From the NCBI GenBank assembly GCA_025782575.1, contig JALGYY010000035.1:84670-148669 (forward strand): DNA of 64,000 nucleotides, in the 5' to 3' direction. The position numbers and the translations under genes were made by a program. This DNA comes from a bacterium. Lineage in GTDB: Bacteria > Orphanbacterota > Orphanbacteria > Orphanbacterales > Orphanbacteraceae. This document shows, piece after piece, positions 31,982-40,857 of the stretch. The notes under the pieces are model-generated. The model saw nothing but the letters and a program-made list of their open reading frames with translations, was not told the DNA's origin and did no database searches. Positions within the stretch are counted from its first letter, which is position 1. Every line of letters starts with the position of its first letter.

Positions 31982-33042
31982 CGGGCCGGCGCCGTCTGAT
32001 TCCGTCCTGCCGTCATCTGCTGCTGAGCACCGCACTTCTCCTTGTTATCGATGGATGCGATTCCAATCGAATCCCCGCCGAGTCAGCCGGGACTCCGAAT
32101 CCCCTCTACCGCACTTTCTCACGCGCGATGATGGGAACCACTATCCAGGCGACGCTGCCTGAATCGGATCGGGACTCGCTCCTCGCTGAAGCGGTTTTCG
32201 AGCAATTCCGGCTCGTGGACGAGCGCATGAGTGAGTGGAAAGAGACTTCACCTCTTTCCGCCGTCAATCGACTGGCTGGAGCCGAGGCAGCCCCCGTCCC
32301 CGATGACCTCCGTGAAGTTGTTCGTCGCGGGCTCGAGTTCGGGGACCGGACAAACGGTGCTTTTGACATCACCTGGGCCGCCCTCTGGGGCCTCTGGAAT
32401 TTCCGCGCCGATCACCCGACGCCCCCCGATGACTTCGCCATTGAAGAGCGGGTCGCCCTTGTTGACTACAGAGCTGTCTCGATTGACGATGACGCGGGAA
32501 CGATCCGCCTCCCCCGGAAGGGGATGAAGATCGGCCTCGGCGGAATCGCGAAGGGCTATGCCCTCGACAGGAGCGTCGCCGCTCTTCGGGCAATGGGAAT
32601 CGACAGTTTCCTACTATCCGCCGGGGGCCAGGTGTATGCGGAAGGGGAGAAGGGGAACCGTCCCTGGAAGGTAGGGATTCAGGATCCCCGGCGGGAACGA
32701 GGGGAATATTTCGCGCTTGTTCGCGTGAGTGGACTATCGGTCTCCACCAGCGGGGACTATGAGAGTTATTTCATTGATAAAGGTATTCGATACCATCACA
32801 TTCTCGACCCCCGCACCGGCCGGCCGAGCGACGGACCGCGAAGCGTGACGGTGATTTCCACGGATGCCACGCTTGCTGACGCGCTCTCCACTTCAATTAT
32901 GGTGATGGGGCGCGATGCCGGCCTCGATCTCGTCGAATCCATGGCGGGAGTCGAAGCAGTGGTCGTCGGCCGGAACGGTCACCTCTACTCGTCAAGCGGC
33001 GCAGCCCCGATGCTCGATGTACTCCACCCGCCGGATCCTTGA
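31978..33042 (+). CDS. apbE: FAD:protein FMN transferase ApbE (lipoprotein)
   Basis: 354 residues. An N-terminal signal with a Cys in VIDGCDS suggests a lipoprotein. Family motifs: RAMMGTTIQATL, NGAFDIT, KIGLGGIAKGYALD, SAGGQVYAEG, STSGDYESYF, HHILDPRTGRPSD and DATLADALSTSIMVMG. ApbE attaches FMN covalently to Thr residues of extracytoplasmic proteins such as RnfG, RnfD or NqrC. None of those targets lies in the window. It is the last gene of the operon started at 25300 and is convergent with udk. Confidence 0.95.
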   Translation: MTGRRRLIPSCRHLLLSTALLLVIDGCDSNRIPAESAGTPNPLYRTFSRAMMGTTIQATLPESDRDSLLAEAVFEQFRLVDERMSEWKETSPLSAVNRLAGAEAAPVPDDLREVVRRGLEFGDRTNGAFDITWAALWGLWNFRADHPTPPDDFAIEERVALVDYRAVSIDDDAGTIRLPRKGMKIGLGGIAKGYALDRSVAALRAMGIDSFLLSAGGQVYAEGEKGNRPWKVGIQDPRRERGEYFALVRVSGLSVSTSGDYESYFIDKGIRYHHILDPRTGRPSDGPRSVTVISTDATLADALSTSIMVMGRDAGLDLVESMAGVEAVVVGRNGHLYSSSGAAPMLDVLHPPDP

Positions 33043-33054
33043 TCCCCGGTCGGT

Positions 33055-33687
33055 CTATAGGTCTTCAGGGGGATGGAGTGCCGTATGGATGGTGGAGAGG
33101 ATGATTCGAAGGGCTGCACGATTCCGTCCCCCTTGGGGCACAACGACATCGGCATATCGCTTTGAGCCGAGAACATGCTTCAGGTGCATCGGCTTTACTT
33201 TGGTCAGATAACGCCGGCAAACCTCCTCGAGGTCCTTCCCCCGCTCATTCACCTCACGCTCCAACCGACGGATGAACCGGAGATCGGAGTCGGCGTCCAG
33301 GTAGATCTTGACGTCCAGCAGATCACGGATCCTGGCGTCGGCGAGTATGAGGATCCCCTCGACGAGCACGACAGGCTTTGACTCGATCATTTCGCCTGTC
33401 TCCTGCCGTACACAGAGATCCGGGAGATAGTGCAGGCGGGGTACCGACCGGCCGGCGATCAGCAACTGTAAATGGGCAGCCATCAAATCAAAATCGATTG
33501 ACTCGGGCGCGTCGAAGTTGATCTCCTTCCGCTCTTTCCCGGAGAGGTGAGTCTGATCGAAATAGTAGCTCTCTTCAGGGAGGATAACCGTCTGATCCAC
33601 ACCGACTTTCTCGGCGATCCGCGTAGCGAACGTGCTTTTACCGACACTGGTTCCGCCGGCGATTCCAACAAGTAGTGGCTTATCCAT
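33055..33687 (-). CDS. udk: Uridine kinase
   Basis: 210 residues on the minus strand. The P-loop is AGGTSVGKSTFA (about residues 10-20), followed by PEESYYFDQTHL (substrate-binding), NFDAPESIDFDLM and LVEGILILADARIR, with the LID region RFIRRLEREVNERG. It phosphorylates uridine and cytidine with ATP. It complements the phosphorylase route, allowing direct ribonucleoside salvage. It is a single gene transcribed divergently from tdk and convergent with apbE. Confidence 0.93.
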   Translation of the reverse strand: MDKPLLVGIAGGTSVGKSTFATRIAEKVGVDQTVILPEESYYFDQTHLSGKERKEINFDAPESIDFDLMAAHLQLLIAGRSVPRLHYLPDLCVRQETGEMIESKPVVLVEGILILADARIRDLLDVKIYLDADSDLRFIRRLEREVNERGKDLEEVCRRYLTKVKPMHLKHVLGSKRYADVVVPQGGRNRAALRIILSTIHTALHPPEDL

Positions 33688-33796
33688 AACCTCATCATAA
33701 CCTGTCGCCGGGGGAGAGGGTAGAGAGAAGAGAGCGGAAAGCGGGTCAGTTTGATTCTGACCGTCACGATGACCAGTGCCTGCGGGTCATTTCCGG

Positions 33797-33826
33797 TTGC
33801 CCGCCCTTCGGACGCTTTGCTAAGAT
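33797..33826 (+). promoter_or_regulatory. Possible promoter for the tdk-rpiB-add operon
   Basis: TTGCCC (33797-33802) and TAAGAT (33821-33826) with an 18-base spacer; a TGC before the -10 gives an extended element. The transcript would start about 32 bases before the thymidine kinase ATG. Confidence 0.4.
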
Positions 33827-33864
33827 GCCTTCGATCGTCGACCGTGATACTCAGAGGAGATCCG

Positions 33865-34449
33865 ATGGAACTCATTCCCTCTCGACCAGGTACTCTCGAA
33901 GTCATTGCCGGCTGCATGTTCAGCGGCAAGAGCGAGGAACTCATTCGCCGGCTCCGGCGGGCGCAGATCGCCAAGCTGCACGTGCAGGCGTTCAAACCGG
34001 AAATCGATACGCGATGGTCCGGAAATGGAGGAGGGGAGATCATCACTCACGACTCCCGCAAGATCTCTTCCATTACGATCGGATCCATGAGCGAGATCGA
34101 AGAGCGGCTCGATCCTCGAACTTCCGTCATGGGAATCGACGAGGCGCAGTTTTTCGAGCCCGGACTTGTGGATCTGGTGAATCGCCTCACCCTTCGAGGT
34201 GTTCGTGTGATCGTCGCAGGGCTCGACCTCGACTATCTCGGGCGTCCATTCGATCCGATGCCCCAGCTCATGGCAACGGCCGATTACGTGACGAAGGTTT
34301 TGGCCGTCTGCATGAATTGCGGAGGCCCTGCCAGCCGATCCCAGCGCCTCGTCGCCTCCAGGGAGCGAGTCCTGATCGGTGACGAAAAGCTGTACGAGGC
34401 ACGCTGCCGCCACTGTTTTGCCCCTGAAGAGCCATCGGAGGACGCGTGA
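33865..34449 (+). CDS. tdk: Thymidine kinase
   Basis: 194 residues from ATG 33865, preceded by AGAGGAGA; the frame runs further upstream without support. It has the P-loop AGCMFSGKSEELIRR, the GIDEAQFF Walker B/catalytic Glu motif, the lasso segment LDLDYLGRPFDPM, and four zinc-ribbon Cys (CMNCGG and CRHC). It phosphorylates thymidine and deoxyuridine. Its GTG-initiated downstream neighbour rpiB overlaps its stop by 4 bp. Confidence 0.96.
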   Translation: MELIPSRPGTLEVIAGCMFSGKSEELIRRLRRAQIAKLHVQAFKPEIDTRWSGNGGGEIITHDSRKISSITIGSMSEIEERLDPRTSVMGIDEAQFFEPGLVDLVNRLTLRGVRVIVAGLDLDYLGRPFDPMPQLMATADYVTKVLAVCMNCGGPASRSQRLVASRERVLIGDEKLYEARCRHCFAPEEPSEDA

Positions 34450-34865
34450 ACACACCCCTCACAATCGGTCCGGTCGCCATCGGCGCCGATCATGGCGGAT
34501 TCATGCTGAAGGAATCCCTGAAGCGCTACCTGAAAGAGGAACTCGGCGTTTCCGTAACGGATTGCGGCGCCTATTCGCGGGACGCCGTCGACTACCCGGA
34601 TATTGCAGCCGCTGTGGGCGTCCGCGTTTCCGGAGGAGGCTGCCATCGCGGAATCCTGATCGATGGTGCGGGAATCGGCTCAGCGATCTCAGCCAACAAG
34701 ATCGCCGGAATTCGCGCGGCGGTCTGCCACGATGATCGATCCGCTCGGAACAGTCGTGAACATAACGACGCCAATGTACTCTGTCTGGGCGCATCGTTCA
34801 TACCGGTCGGCCAGGCGAGGAGAATCGTCAGGCTCTGGCTCTCCACGGACCCTGGACGCTCATGA
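34446..34865 (+). CDS. rpiB: Ribose-5-phosphate isomerase B
   Basis: 139 residues from GTG 34446. It shows the RpiB fold and motifs: VAIGADHGGFMLKE, DCGAYSRDAVDYPDIA, GILIDGAGIGSAISANKIAGIRAA and SREHNDANVLCLGA. The catalytic Cys of E. coli RpiB (CGTG) is replaced by DGAG, so the general base is probably a different acid, as in other RpiB subgroups. It interconverts ribose-5-phosphate and ribulose-5-phosphate, draining ribose phosphate released from nucleosides. RpiB together with DeoC is also the enzyme signature of sugar-phosphate microcompartment loci. Confidence 0.92.
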   Translation: MNTPLTIGPVAIGADHGGFMLKESLKRYLKEELGVSVTDCGAYSRDAVDYPDIAAAVGVRVSGGGCHRGILIDGAGIGSAISANKIAGIRAAVCHDDRSARNSREHNDANVLCLGASFIPVGQARRIVRLWLSTDPGRS

Positions 34866-36010
34866 CTCCGACCAAGAAAAAATCACCACGAAGACGCTAC
34901 CAGGTTAACGAAGAATGGAAGGAATTCGATCAGGCGTTCATCCATCGCTTGCCAAAGACTGATCTTCACATTCACTTAGACGGTTCGATTCGACTCAATA
35001 CTCTTTGGGATCTCGCCAAACAGCAGGGGATTCGAATCGCGCGAGACAAGCAAGGCCTGAAGAAAAAAGTGGTAGTCGGGAAAAAGGTGAAAAACCTGGT
35101 CGACTATCTTCGGTCCTTCGACACAACCCTGAAGGTTCTCCAGGAGGGGAATGCGCTCACGCGAATTTCCTACGAGCTGGCGGCTGACGCCGCGAAGGAG
35201 AACGTACGATATATGGAAGTGCGCTATTCACCCCTCCTCCATCTCGAGCATGGTCTCACCATGCCTGGCACGGTCGACGCCGTCCTCCGAGGTCTCAAAA
35301 TGGCCGAAGCGGACTATCGCATTCGGACCGGCGTGATCCTCTGCGGCATCAGACAGATGACCCCTTCCAAATCGCTGCAGCTCGCTGAGACAGCGATTGC
35401 CTACCGGAATGACGGTGTGGTCGCCTTCGATCTCGCCGGCCAGGAAAAGGACTATCCCGCAAAAAAACACCGCGAGGCATTCTACAAGATCCTGAATGCG
35501 AACATGAATGTTACGGTTCATGCTGGGGAGGCGTTCGGTCCGGCAAGCATCCATCAGGCGATTCACTACTGCGGCGCCCATCGGATCGGGCACGGTACGC
35601 GGCTCGTGGAGGACGAGGGCCTGATGGATTACGTGACCAACCATCGGATTCCGCTCGAGATCTGTCTCACATCAAACGTCCAGACCTGCGTGGTCGACCG
35701 GATCAGCGATCATCCTTTTCGCGAGTATCTCGATCGCGGGATCCGTGTCACGATCAATACAGACAGCAGGCTTGTTTCAAACACCAACGTTACCCGCGAA
35801 ATCAATCGTACCTGCCGGGCGTTCCGCCTCAATCACTACGAACTACGACACATCCTGCTGAACGGATTCCGGTCGGCTTTTCTTCCCTACCTGGAGAAAG
35901 CCGCGTTGATCCGTGATGTGCTTCAGGAGATGGACGAGATTTTCGGCGAGGTGTTTCCGATGGAGGACCTCGTCGTACTCCAGGATTGGAGATCGGTTCG
36001 GCGCGATTGA
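34862..36010 (+). CDS. add: Adenosine deaminase
   Basis: 382 residues. A basic N-terminal extension (MTPTKKKSPRRRYQ) precedes the amidohydrolase barrel. Zinc and active-site residues: KTDLHIHLDGS, VHAGEAFG, HRIGHGTRLVED, CLTSNVQT and NTDSRLVSNT, in which the usual second Asp of NTDD is Ser (a variation known in other bacterial enzymes). It deaminates adenosine and deoxyadenosine to inosine and deoxyinosine, which the nearby purine nucleoside phosphorylase can cleave. It overlaps rpiB by 4 bp and converges with punA. Confidence 0.95.
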   Translation: MTPTKKKSPRRRYQVNEEWKEFDQAFIHRLPKTDLHIHLDGSIRLNTLWDLAKQQGIRIARDKQGLKKKVVVGKKVKNLVDYLRSFDTTLKVLQEGNALTRISYELAADAAKENVRYMEVRYSPLLHLEHGLTMPGTVDAVLRGLKMAEADYRIRTGVILCGIRQMTPSKSLQLAETAIAYRNDGVVAFDLAGQEKDYPAKKHREAFYKILNANMNVTVHAGEAFGPASIHQAIHYCGAHRIGHGTRLVEDEGLMDYVTNHRIPLEICLTSNVQTCVVDRISDHPFREYLDRGIRVTINTDSRLVSNTNVTREINRTCRAFRLNHYELRHILLNGFRSAFLPYLEKAALIRDVLQEMDEIFGEVFPMEDLVVLQDWRSVRRD

Positions 36011-36030
36011 CTGGCAGGGGGGAGGGCTTC

Positions 36031-36870
36031 TCAGCTCAGCCGGGCGACGAGCCGTTCGATCAGATCTGAAAAAGGACCAGCCACGCGGTTCGCCGTCTCG
36101 ATCACTTCATTGTGAGAAAGCGGTTCTCCGGTTGAACCGGCTGCTTTGTTGGATACGCAAGAGAGGACCAGGACCCGAAGTCCCACCTGATTCGCCACGA
36201 TCACCTCCGGCACAGTCGACATCCCGATCAGATCGGCGCCCATCGCCCGTAGCATCTGAATCTCCGCCGGGGTCTCATAGCTAGGACCCGACATCGCGGC
36301 ATAAACTCCGGATTGCAGCTCGATTCCGACATGACGCGCTTCTTCGACCGCAAGATCCCGCAAATCCACCGGGTAAGCATGGGTAAGATCCACGAACCGC
36401 TCTTCCCCTTCTGCGGGTTGATAACCGATCAGCGGATTCGCGCCCATCAGGTTCAGATGATCCCGCACTGCAACCACGTTTCCCGGTTCAAGATGGTCAG
36501 CAATGCCACCGCTCGCATTTGTAACAATCAGCGTCTCTACGCCCAGCTTTCGGACGACTCGAACCGGAAGTGTCGCAAGAGAGAGCGGAACACCTTCATA
36601 GAAATGAACACGGCCCCTTAGAAAGAGCGCCGGATATTCGCCCAGCTTTCCGACCAGAAGCTCGCCGGCGTGGCCGTGAACAGTCGAGGGGGGAAAGCCG
36701 GGAATCTTCTCGTACGGTATTCGTGTGAGCGGCTCGGCGCGGTCGGCCAGCGGTCCCAGTCCGGACCCCAGAATGAGTGCGACCCTGGGCCGAACGGAAA
36801 GCGCGGGCTCCAGAAACCGGACAGCATCTTCGACCAGACTCGATACATCGATGTGAGAATTCTTCCCCAA
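36031..36870 (-). CDS. punA: Purine nucleoside phosphorylase
   Basis: About 279 residues on the minus strand. No ATG or GTG lies upstream in frame; TTG at 36870, with AAGG six bases before it, gives the family length (another TTG is at 36978). Motifs are those of the trimeric PNP: ALILGSGLGPLAD, PGFPPSTVHGHAGELL, LFLRGRVHFYEG, VTNASGGI, GPSYETPAEI and GADLIGMSTVPEVIVA. It phosphorolyses (deoxy)inosine and (deoxy)guanosine to base and sugar-1-phosphate, feeding DeoB and the purine-degradation cluster. Confidence 0.93.
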   Translation of the reverse strand: MGKNSHIDVSSLVEDAVRFLEPALSVRPRVALILGSGLGPLADRAEPLTRIPYEKIPGFPPSTVHGHAGELLVGKLGEYPALFLRGRVHFYEGVPLSLATLPVRVVRKLGVETLIVTNASGGIADHLEPGNVVAVRDHLNLMGANPLIGYQPAEGEERFVDLTHAYPVDLRDLAVEEARHVGIELQSGVYAAMSGPSYETPAEIQMLRAMGADLIGMSTVPEVIVANQVGLRVLVLSCVSNKAAGSTGEPLSHNEVIETANRVAGPFSDLIERLVARLS

Positions 36871-37016
36871 AGAAAACCTTGCCGCTGGAGTGATCCGGAG
36901 GATATAGTAGTCGCGACTGTAGTGGAAATTCCCCTTATCGTCAATGACCTGTGCGGTTTCTGTTACCCCGCCGGGCAAGCGATCATGTCGAGGCCACCCC
37001 GGAGGGAATGCACATC

Positions 37017-39851
37017 ATGATGAGACCACGCGCCTCATTGATTCTAGGTCTCCTGATCCTTGCACTCCTGTTGTTCCCCGATTTCACTCTCGCGCAGAAT
37101 GTCGGTTCCATCCAGGGTCGTGTAAAAGACTCCGATACCGGTGAACCGATCGCGTTCACGGATGTGATTCTGGTTGGTACCGGTAAGGGGACTATCACAA
37201 AGAAAGACGGTACCTTCATCCTCGTGCAGGTTCCGGAGGGCTACTATCAGGTCCGACTGAATCGGATGGGATACTTGAGCAAGGTTCTCGATCAGGTCAA
37301 GGTCGAAGCGGGATACTCGAAGAAGCTGAACGTCAGTATGGATCCGATCGCCGTCCGCGAAGTAGAAACTATTGAAGTTTCGGGGGAACGGGCACTGGTC
37401 GATGTGCAAATCGCAAAAACCTCGCACTACGTCACGGCAAAAGAGATAGAAGCCATGGCTGTAACAGTAATAGACGATGTAGTCGGCAAGCAGGCCGGCG
37501 TGATCGTTGAAGACGACGCCCTTTATGTACGTGGTGGACGTGCCGAGGATACGGTCTACCGCGTCGACGGCGTCATCATCCGCGATCTGATCACCGGAAG
37601 AAGCTCCGCGGGTACCATCAGCGCCCGCACCGTGCAGAGCGTTGAGATCATTACAGGGGGATTCGACGCTGAATTCGGCCAGGCACTTGCCGGGGTTATC
37701 GACATCAAGACCAAAGAGGGTAGCCTGGATTACCATGGCTACGGGGAGTACCAGACCAACGTTCCTTTCCTCGCCGGTTGGCGATCCGACGGGACCTTCA
37801 GCCGCGAAAAGCTCGACTTCAATCTCGATAATTTTGAATTTCAGATCGAGGGGGCGGAGCCTCTAAGCAACTTCGGTCTGAAACGCCTTGGTATGGATGT
37901 CCCGGGCAAGCTCACATTCTTCCTCAGCCTGTCAGGTGCGTTCGACGACACCTACCTGCCTGTCCAGGCTGCAGACGATCCCAGGGGTGCCACCCCGGAC
38001 CAGGCCTCAAGCACACTGAACTCGAATTACCGAGACAAATTCCTCGGCTTCGAATTCGGATATGATAGTGACTTCTGGACACCCCGCGCTCAGAATCGAT
38101 GGCAAGGGCTTTATAAAATGTCCTGGCAGGCAAACGGCCGAAACAAGCTCAATCTGTCATTTTCGAAGAAGCTCGAAATTGATCATGGTTTCTTCCGCCG
38201 GAATCTCGTCAATGCAGTCGATCCCAGCTCCACCTCGTCGAACTACAACTACGAGTGGAGCTTCCGCAAGGATCACGACTACACCTATACCGACGATACG
38301 AATACAATCACATTCGATTGGCGAAAGATCTGGAACAGACGGTTTACGACTACGCTACGCCTCTCTCGGGCGTTCAACGCTTTCTTTCAGAATGTGAACG
38401 GCAAGCCCTGGTTCGAATATCAGGAAGGCTACGACCAGGACCTGACAGAAGAGGAAGATAATGTCTTCTTCGAGGATACCGGGGACAATGAAGTCTGGCA
38501 TAACCGTTATACCGAAGCGTGGACCGCCTACATGGACGGCGTACACAAGAAAGGCGATCACCACACGATCAAGGGTGGGTTCGAGCTTTCCTATGAAGAT
38601 GTTCAGTTCCTGACCATCTCCGAGCCATGGGTGTTCGACGAGGACGGTCTGGGGCGATTTCACGATCTGTGGCATGTCAACCCGACCACCGGCGCGATGT
38701 TCATACAGGACAAATTCATATACGAAGGTTTTGTCGGAAATATAGGCCTCCGCTACGACTACTGGTTCCCTGGAAAAGCGGCCGAGGACGCCATCGCCGA
38801 CACATCGCGCGATGCATTCAACCCGACACTCCTCTCGGAGTTCGAGAACGACACGCAGACCCTTCTGGGGCGCCAGTTCAAAGCGACGCTCCTTCCTCGT
38901 TTCCAGGTCTCCCACCCGGTGACCGACCGGTCTCATCTCTTCTTCAATTACGGCCACTTCTCCCAGAGACCGAACTACTTCTTCGTCTATTCCAAGATCG
39001 CTTCCGTTTCGAGCGAGGACTTCCCCCTTATCGGCAATCTCAATCTCGACCCCAAGCGGGAAGTGAAATACGAACTCGGCGCGCGCCACCAGGTCCGAAA
39101 CGACATGGCCCTCGATTTCTCCGTCTTTTACAACGACATTTACGACTACCCCAAGTCGGTCAGATTCGAACGACGGGGCCGATCCGACTTTTTTGTCTAC
39201 ATCAACGAAGACTTCGCGAGAGCCCGGGGATTCGAGCTCGAACTCCGAAAGAAGCGCACCAAGTATCTCTGGGCGCGAGCCGCCTACACCTACTCCGTCG
39301 TATCCGGTAAAGCGTCCGATCCCAATCAGTCGAATCTGCTTCAGGAGGAAGTGGGCGCGTTCACCCAGATAGGTGAGGATGAAGAATTCCTGTTCTGGAA
39401 CCGTCCCCACAAACTTACCCTCGATCTGACAATGGGTGTGGGTCCCAAAACCGATCCGCCTACCGTCTTCGGCTATACACTCCCCCGTGACTGGTCTCTC
39501 AATCTCTACTACTGGGTCCAGTCGGGACGGGCGTATACGCCGACAAATGATGCCGACGAGGAAGTGGCGAAAGAGAACTCAGGCAATGCCCCGTTCGAAA
39601 CCACTTTCGATATGAGATTTTCGAAGGGCATCCAGGTTTGGGGATCGAAGTTGAAGTACCTGCTCGAGGTGAGAAACCTCTTCAACCATATATACCCCCG
39701 GCGGATCGACGCGATCACCGGTAGAGGATTCGAGATCGGCGAAGGCACGCTGTCGGGAGAGCAGCCCCCATCGAGATTTGTACAATTCGGCGACCCTTCC
39801 TTCTGGAGTCGACCCCGTTCGGTGCGCGTCGGCCTTTCGACCGAGTTTTAG
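37017..39851 (+). CDS. TonB-dependent receptor with carboxypeptidase-regulatory-like N-terminal domain
   Basis: 944 residues from ATG 37017 (GGAGGGA upstream with a nine-base spacer). Signal peptide, then a CarboxypepD_reg-like domain (about 25-110: GSIQGRVKDSDTGEPIAFTDV), a plug domain (about 135-240, with ALYVRGGRAEDTVYRVDGV) and a long beta-barrel to the C-terminus, ending in aromatic-rich strands (VRVGLSTEF). No clear TonB box is seen. The architecture matches SusC- and Oar-like proteins of the FCB group that import oligomeric ligands or act in protein secretion. It begins an operon of five genes with almost no spacing. Confidence 0.92.
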   Translation: MMRPRASLILGLLILALLLFPDFTLAQNVGSIQGRVKDSDTGEPIAFTDVILVGTGKGTITKKDGTFILVQVPEGYYQVRLNRMGYLSKVLDQVKVEAGYSKKLNVSMDPIAVREVETIEVSGERALVDVQIAKTSHYVTAKEIEAMAVTVIDDVVGKQAGVIVEDDALYVRGGRAEDTVYRVDGVIIRDLITGRSSAGTISARTVQSVEIITGGFDAEFGQALAGVIDIKTKEGSLDYHGYGEYQTNVPFLAGWRSDGTFSREKLDFNLDNFEFQIEGAEPLSNFGLKRLGMDVPGKLTFFLSLSGAFDDTYLPVQAADDPRGATPDQASSTLNSNYRDKFLGFEFGYDSDFWTPRAQNRWQGLYKMSWQANGRNKLNLSFSKKLEIDHGFFRRNLVNAVDPSSTSSNYNYEWSFRKDHDYTYTDDTNTITFDWRKIWNRRFTTTLRLSRAFNAFFQNVNGKPWFEYQEGYDQDLTEEEDNVFFEDTGDNEVWHNRYTEAWTAYMDGVHKKGDHHTIKGGFELSYEDVQFLTISEPWVFDEDGLGRFHDLWHVNPTTGAMFIQDKFIYEGFVGNIGLRYDYWFPGKAAEDAIADTSRDAFNPTLLSEFENDTQTLLGRQFKATLLPRFQVSHPVTDRSHLFFNYGHFSQRPNYFFVYSKIASVSSEDFPLIGNLNLDPKREVKYELGARHQVRNDMALDFSVFYNDIYDYPKSVRFERRGRSDFFVYINEDFARARGFELELRKKRTKYLWARAAYTYSVVSGKASDPNQSNLLQEEVGAFTQIGEDEEFLFWNRPHKLTLDLTMGVGPKTDPPTVFGYTLPRDWSLNLYYWVQSGRAYTPTNDADEEVAKENSGNAPFETTFDMRFSKGIQVWGSKLKYLLEVRNLFNHIYPRRIDAITGRGFEIGEGTLSGEQPPSRFVQFGDPSFWSRPRSVRVGLSTEF

Positions 39852-39852
39852 C

Positions 39853-40857
39853 ATGAATCGTTTTGCACCAGTCATTCTACTCGCCGCTCTGGCCGCCCCC
39901 CCCTCTATCTCGATTGCTCAATCGAACTTCGGCGAAGAACGTGTCGGAACGAACATGGGCACATTCCTCAAGATCGGCGTAGGTGCGAAAGCGGCCGCCC
40001 TCGGGGGAGCGTTCACGGCGATAGCAGACGATCCGACCGCCATGTTCTGGAATCCGGCCGGACTTGCCAACCTGACCGAGCGGGAGGTCTACTTTGCCCA
40101 CACATCATGGATTGCGGACATCGACTATGAGTATGTCGCCTACGTACAACCTGTACCGTTCCTGAACGAAGGTTCCCTCGGGTTTCATGTGGGAACGCTC
40201 CGAACTTCGATGAACGAAACCACGGAATTGCAGCCGGGAGGGACCGGCCGAGAATTCACCTATTCCGATCTCTTCATCGGCGTGGCCGCGGCACAGAAGT
40301 TTACCGACAAGATCTCGCTCGGGTTCGGATTGAAATATATCCGTGAAGATTTCGGGGGTTCCGTGGGGAATCCCAGCCTGAATACCTGGACAGCCGATTT
40401 CGGGACGTTCTATCGAATCGGCGGCCGGGATGCTGTCTTCTCGGTTGCGCTCCTCAACTTCGGCCCCGAATGGCGACCGGACGGTACATTCCTCGAGTTC
40501 GAAGGGGATAACTTCGCACAGGATCGTGACTTTGAAAGCTTTCCCTCGCCCACAAGTTTCAAGGCGGCACTCGCCGGAATGATCTGGGAAAACGGCGCGT
40601 TCCGGCAGAGCGGGACTGTCGAAATGAATCGCCCGCCGGATAACGCGGAAACCTACAGACTGGCGACCGAACTGACATATCACGGCATGCTCGCTCTTCG
40701 CACCGGCTACAATCTGAACGCAGATGAACTGAAGTGGAGCGGAGGGATCGGCTTGCAGTTCCGGTCTTCCGGAATCGGCGAGAGAATCGATTATGCGTTC
40801 ACCCAGAGTGAGAACTTCGGCCGTGTGGATCGCCTCTCCGCGGGAGTGAAGTTTTAA
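39853..40857 (+). CDS. PorV/PorQ-like (UPF0164) outer membrane protein
   Basis: 334 residues from ATG 39853, one base after the TonB receptor stop. After a signal peptide, the family's signature loop appears: FLKIGVGAKAAALGGAFTAIADDPTAMFWNPAGLANL. The rest is a beta-barrel of the FadL type with the usual closing aromatic strand (LSAGVKF). PorV and PorQ are components of the type IX secretion system, where they shuttle cargo carrying C-terminal sorting domains; relatives in other phyla are common but less well studied. Its presence fits the several PNPFNP-type cargo candidates in this window. It overlaps the next lipoprotein gene by one base. Confidence 0.88.
   Translation: MNRFAPVILLAALAAPPSISIAQSNFGEERVGTNMGTFLKIGVGAKAAALGGAFTAIADDPTAMFWNPAGLANLTEREVYFAHTSWIADIDYEYVAYVQPVPFLNEGSLGFHVGTLRTSMNETTELQPGGTGREFTYSDLFIGVAAAQKFTDKISLGFGLKYIREDFGGSVGNPSLNTWTADFGTFYRIGGRDAVFSVALLNFGPEWRPDGTFLEFEGDNFAQDRDFESFPSPTSFKAALAGMIWENGAFRQSGTVEMNRPPDNAETYRLATELTYHGMLALRTGYNLNADELKWSGGIGLQFRSSGIGERIDYAFTQSENFGRVDRLSAGVKF

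Noticed and set aside
38355-39410. A 351-codon minus-strand frame inside the TonB receptor gene
   Set aside because: It lies entirely within a clear beta-barrel gene and has no signal, motif or ribosome site.
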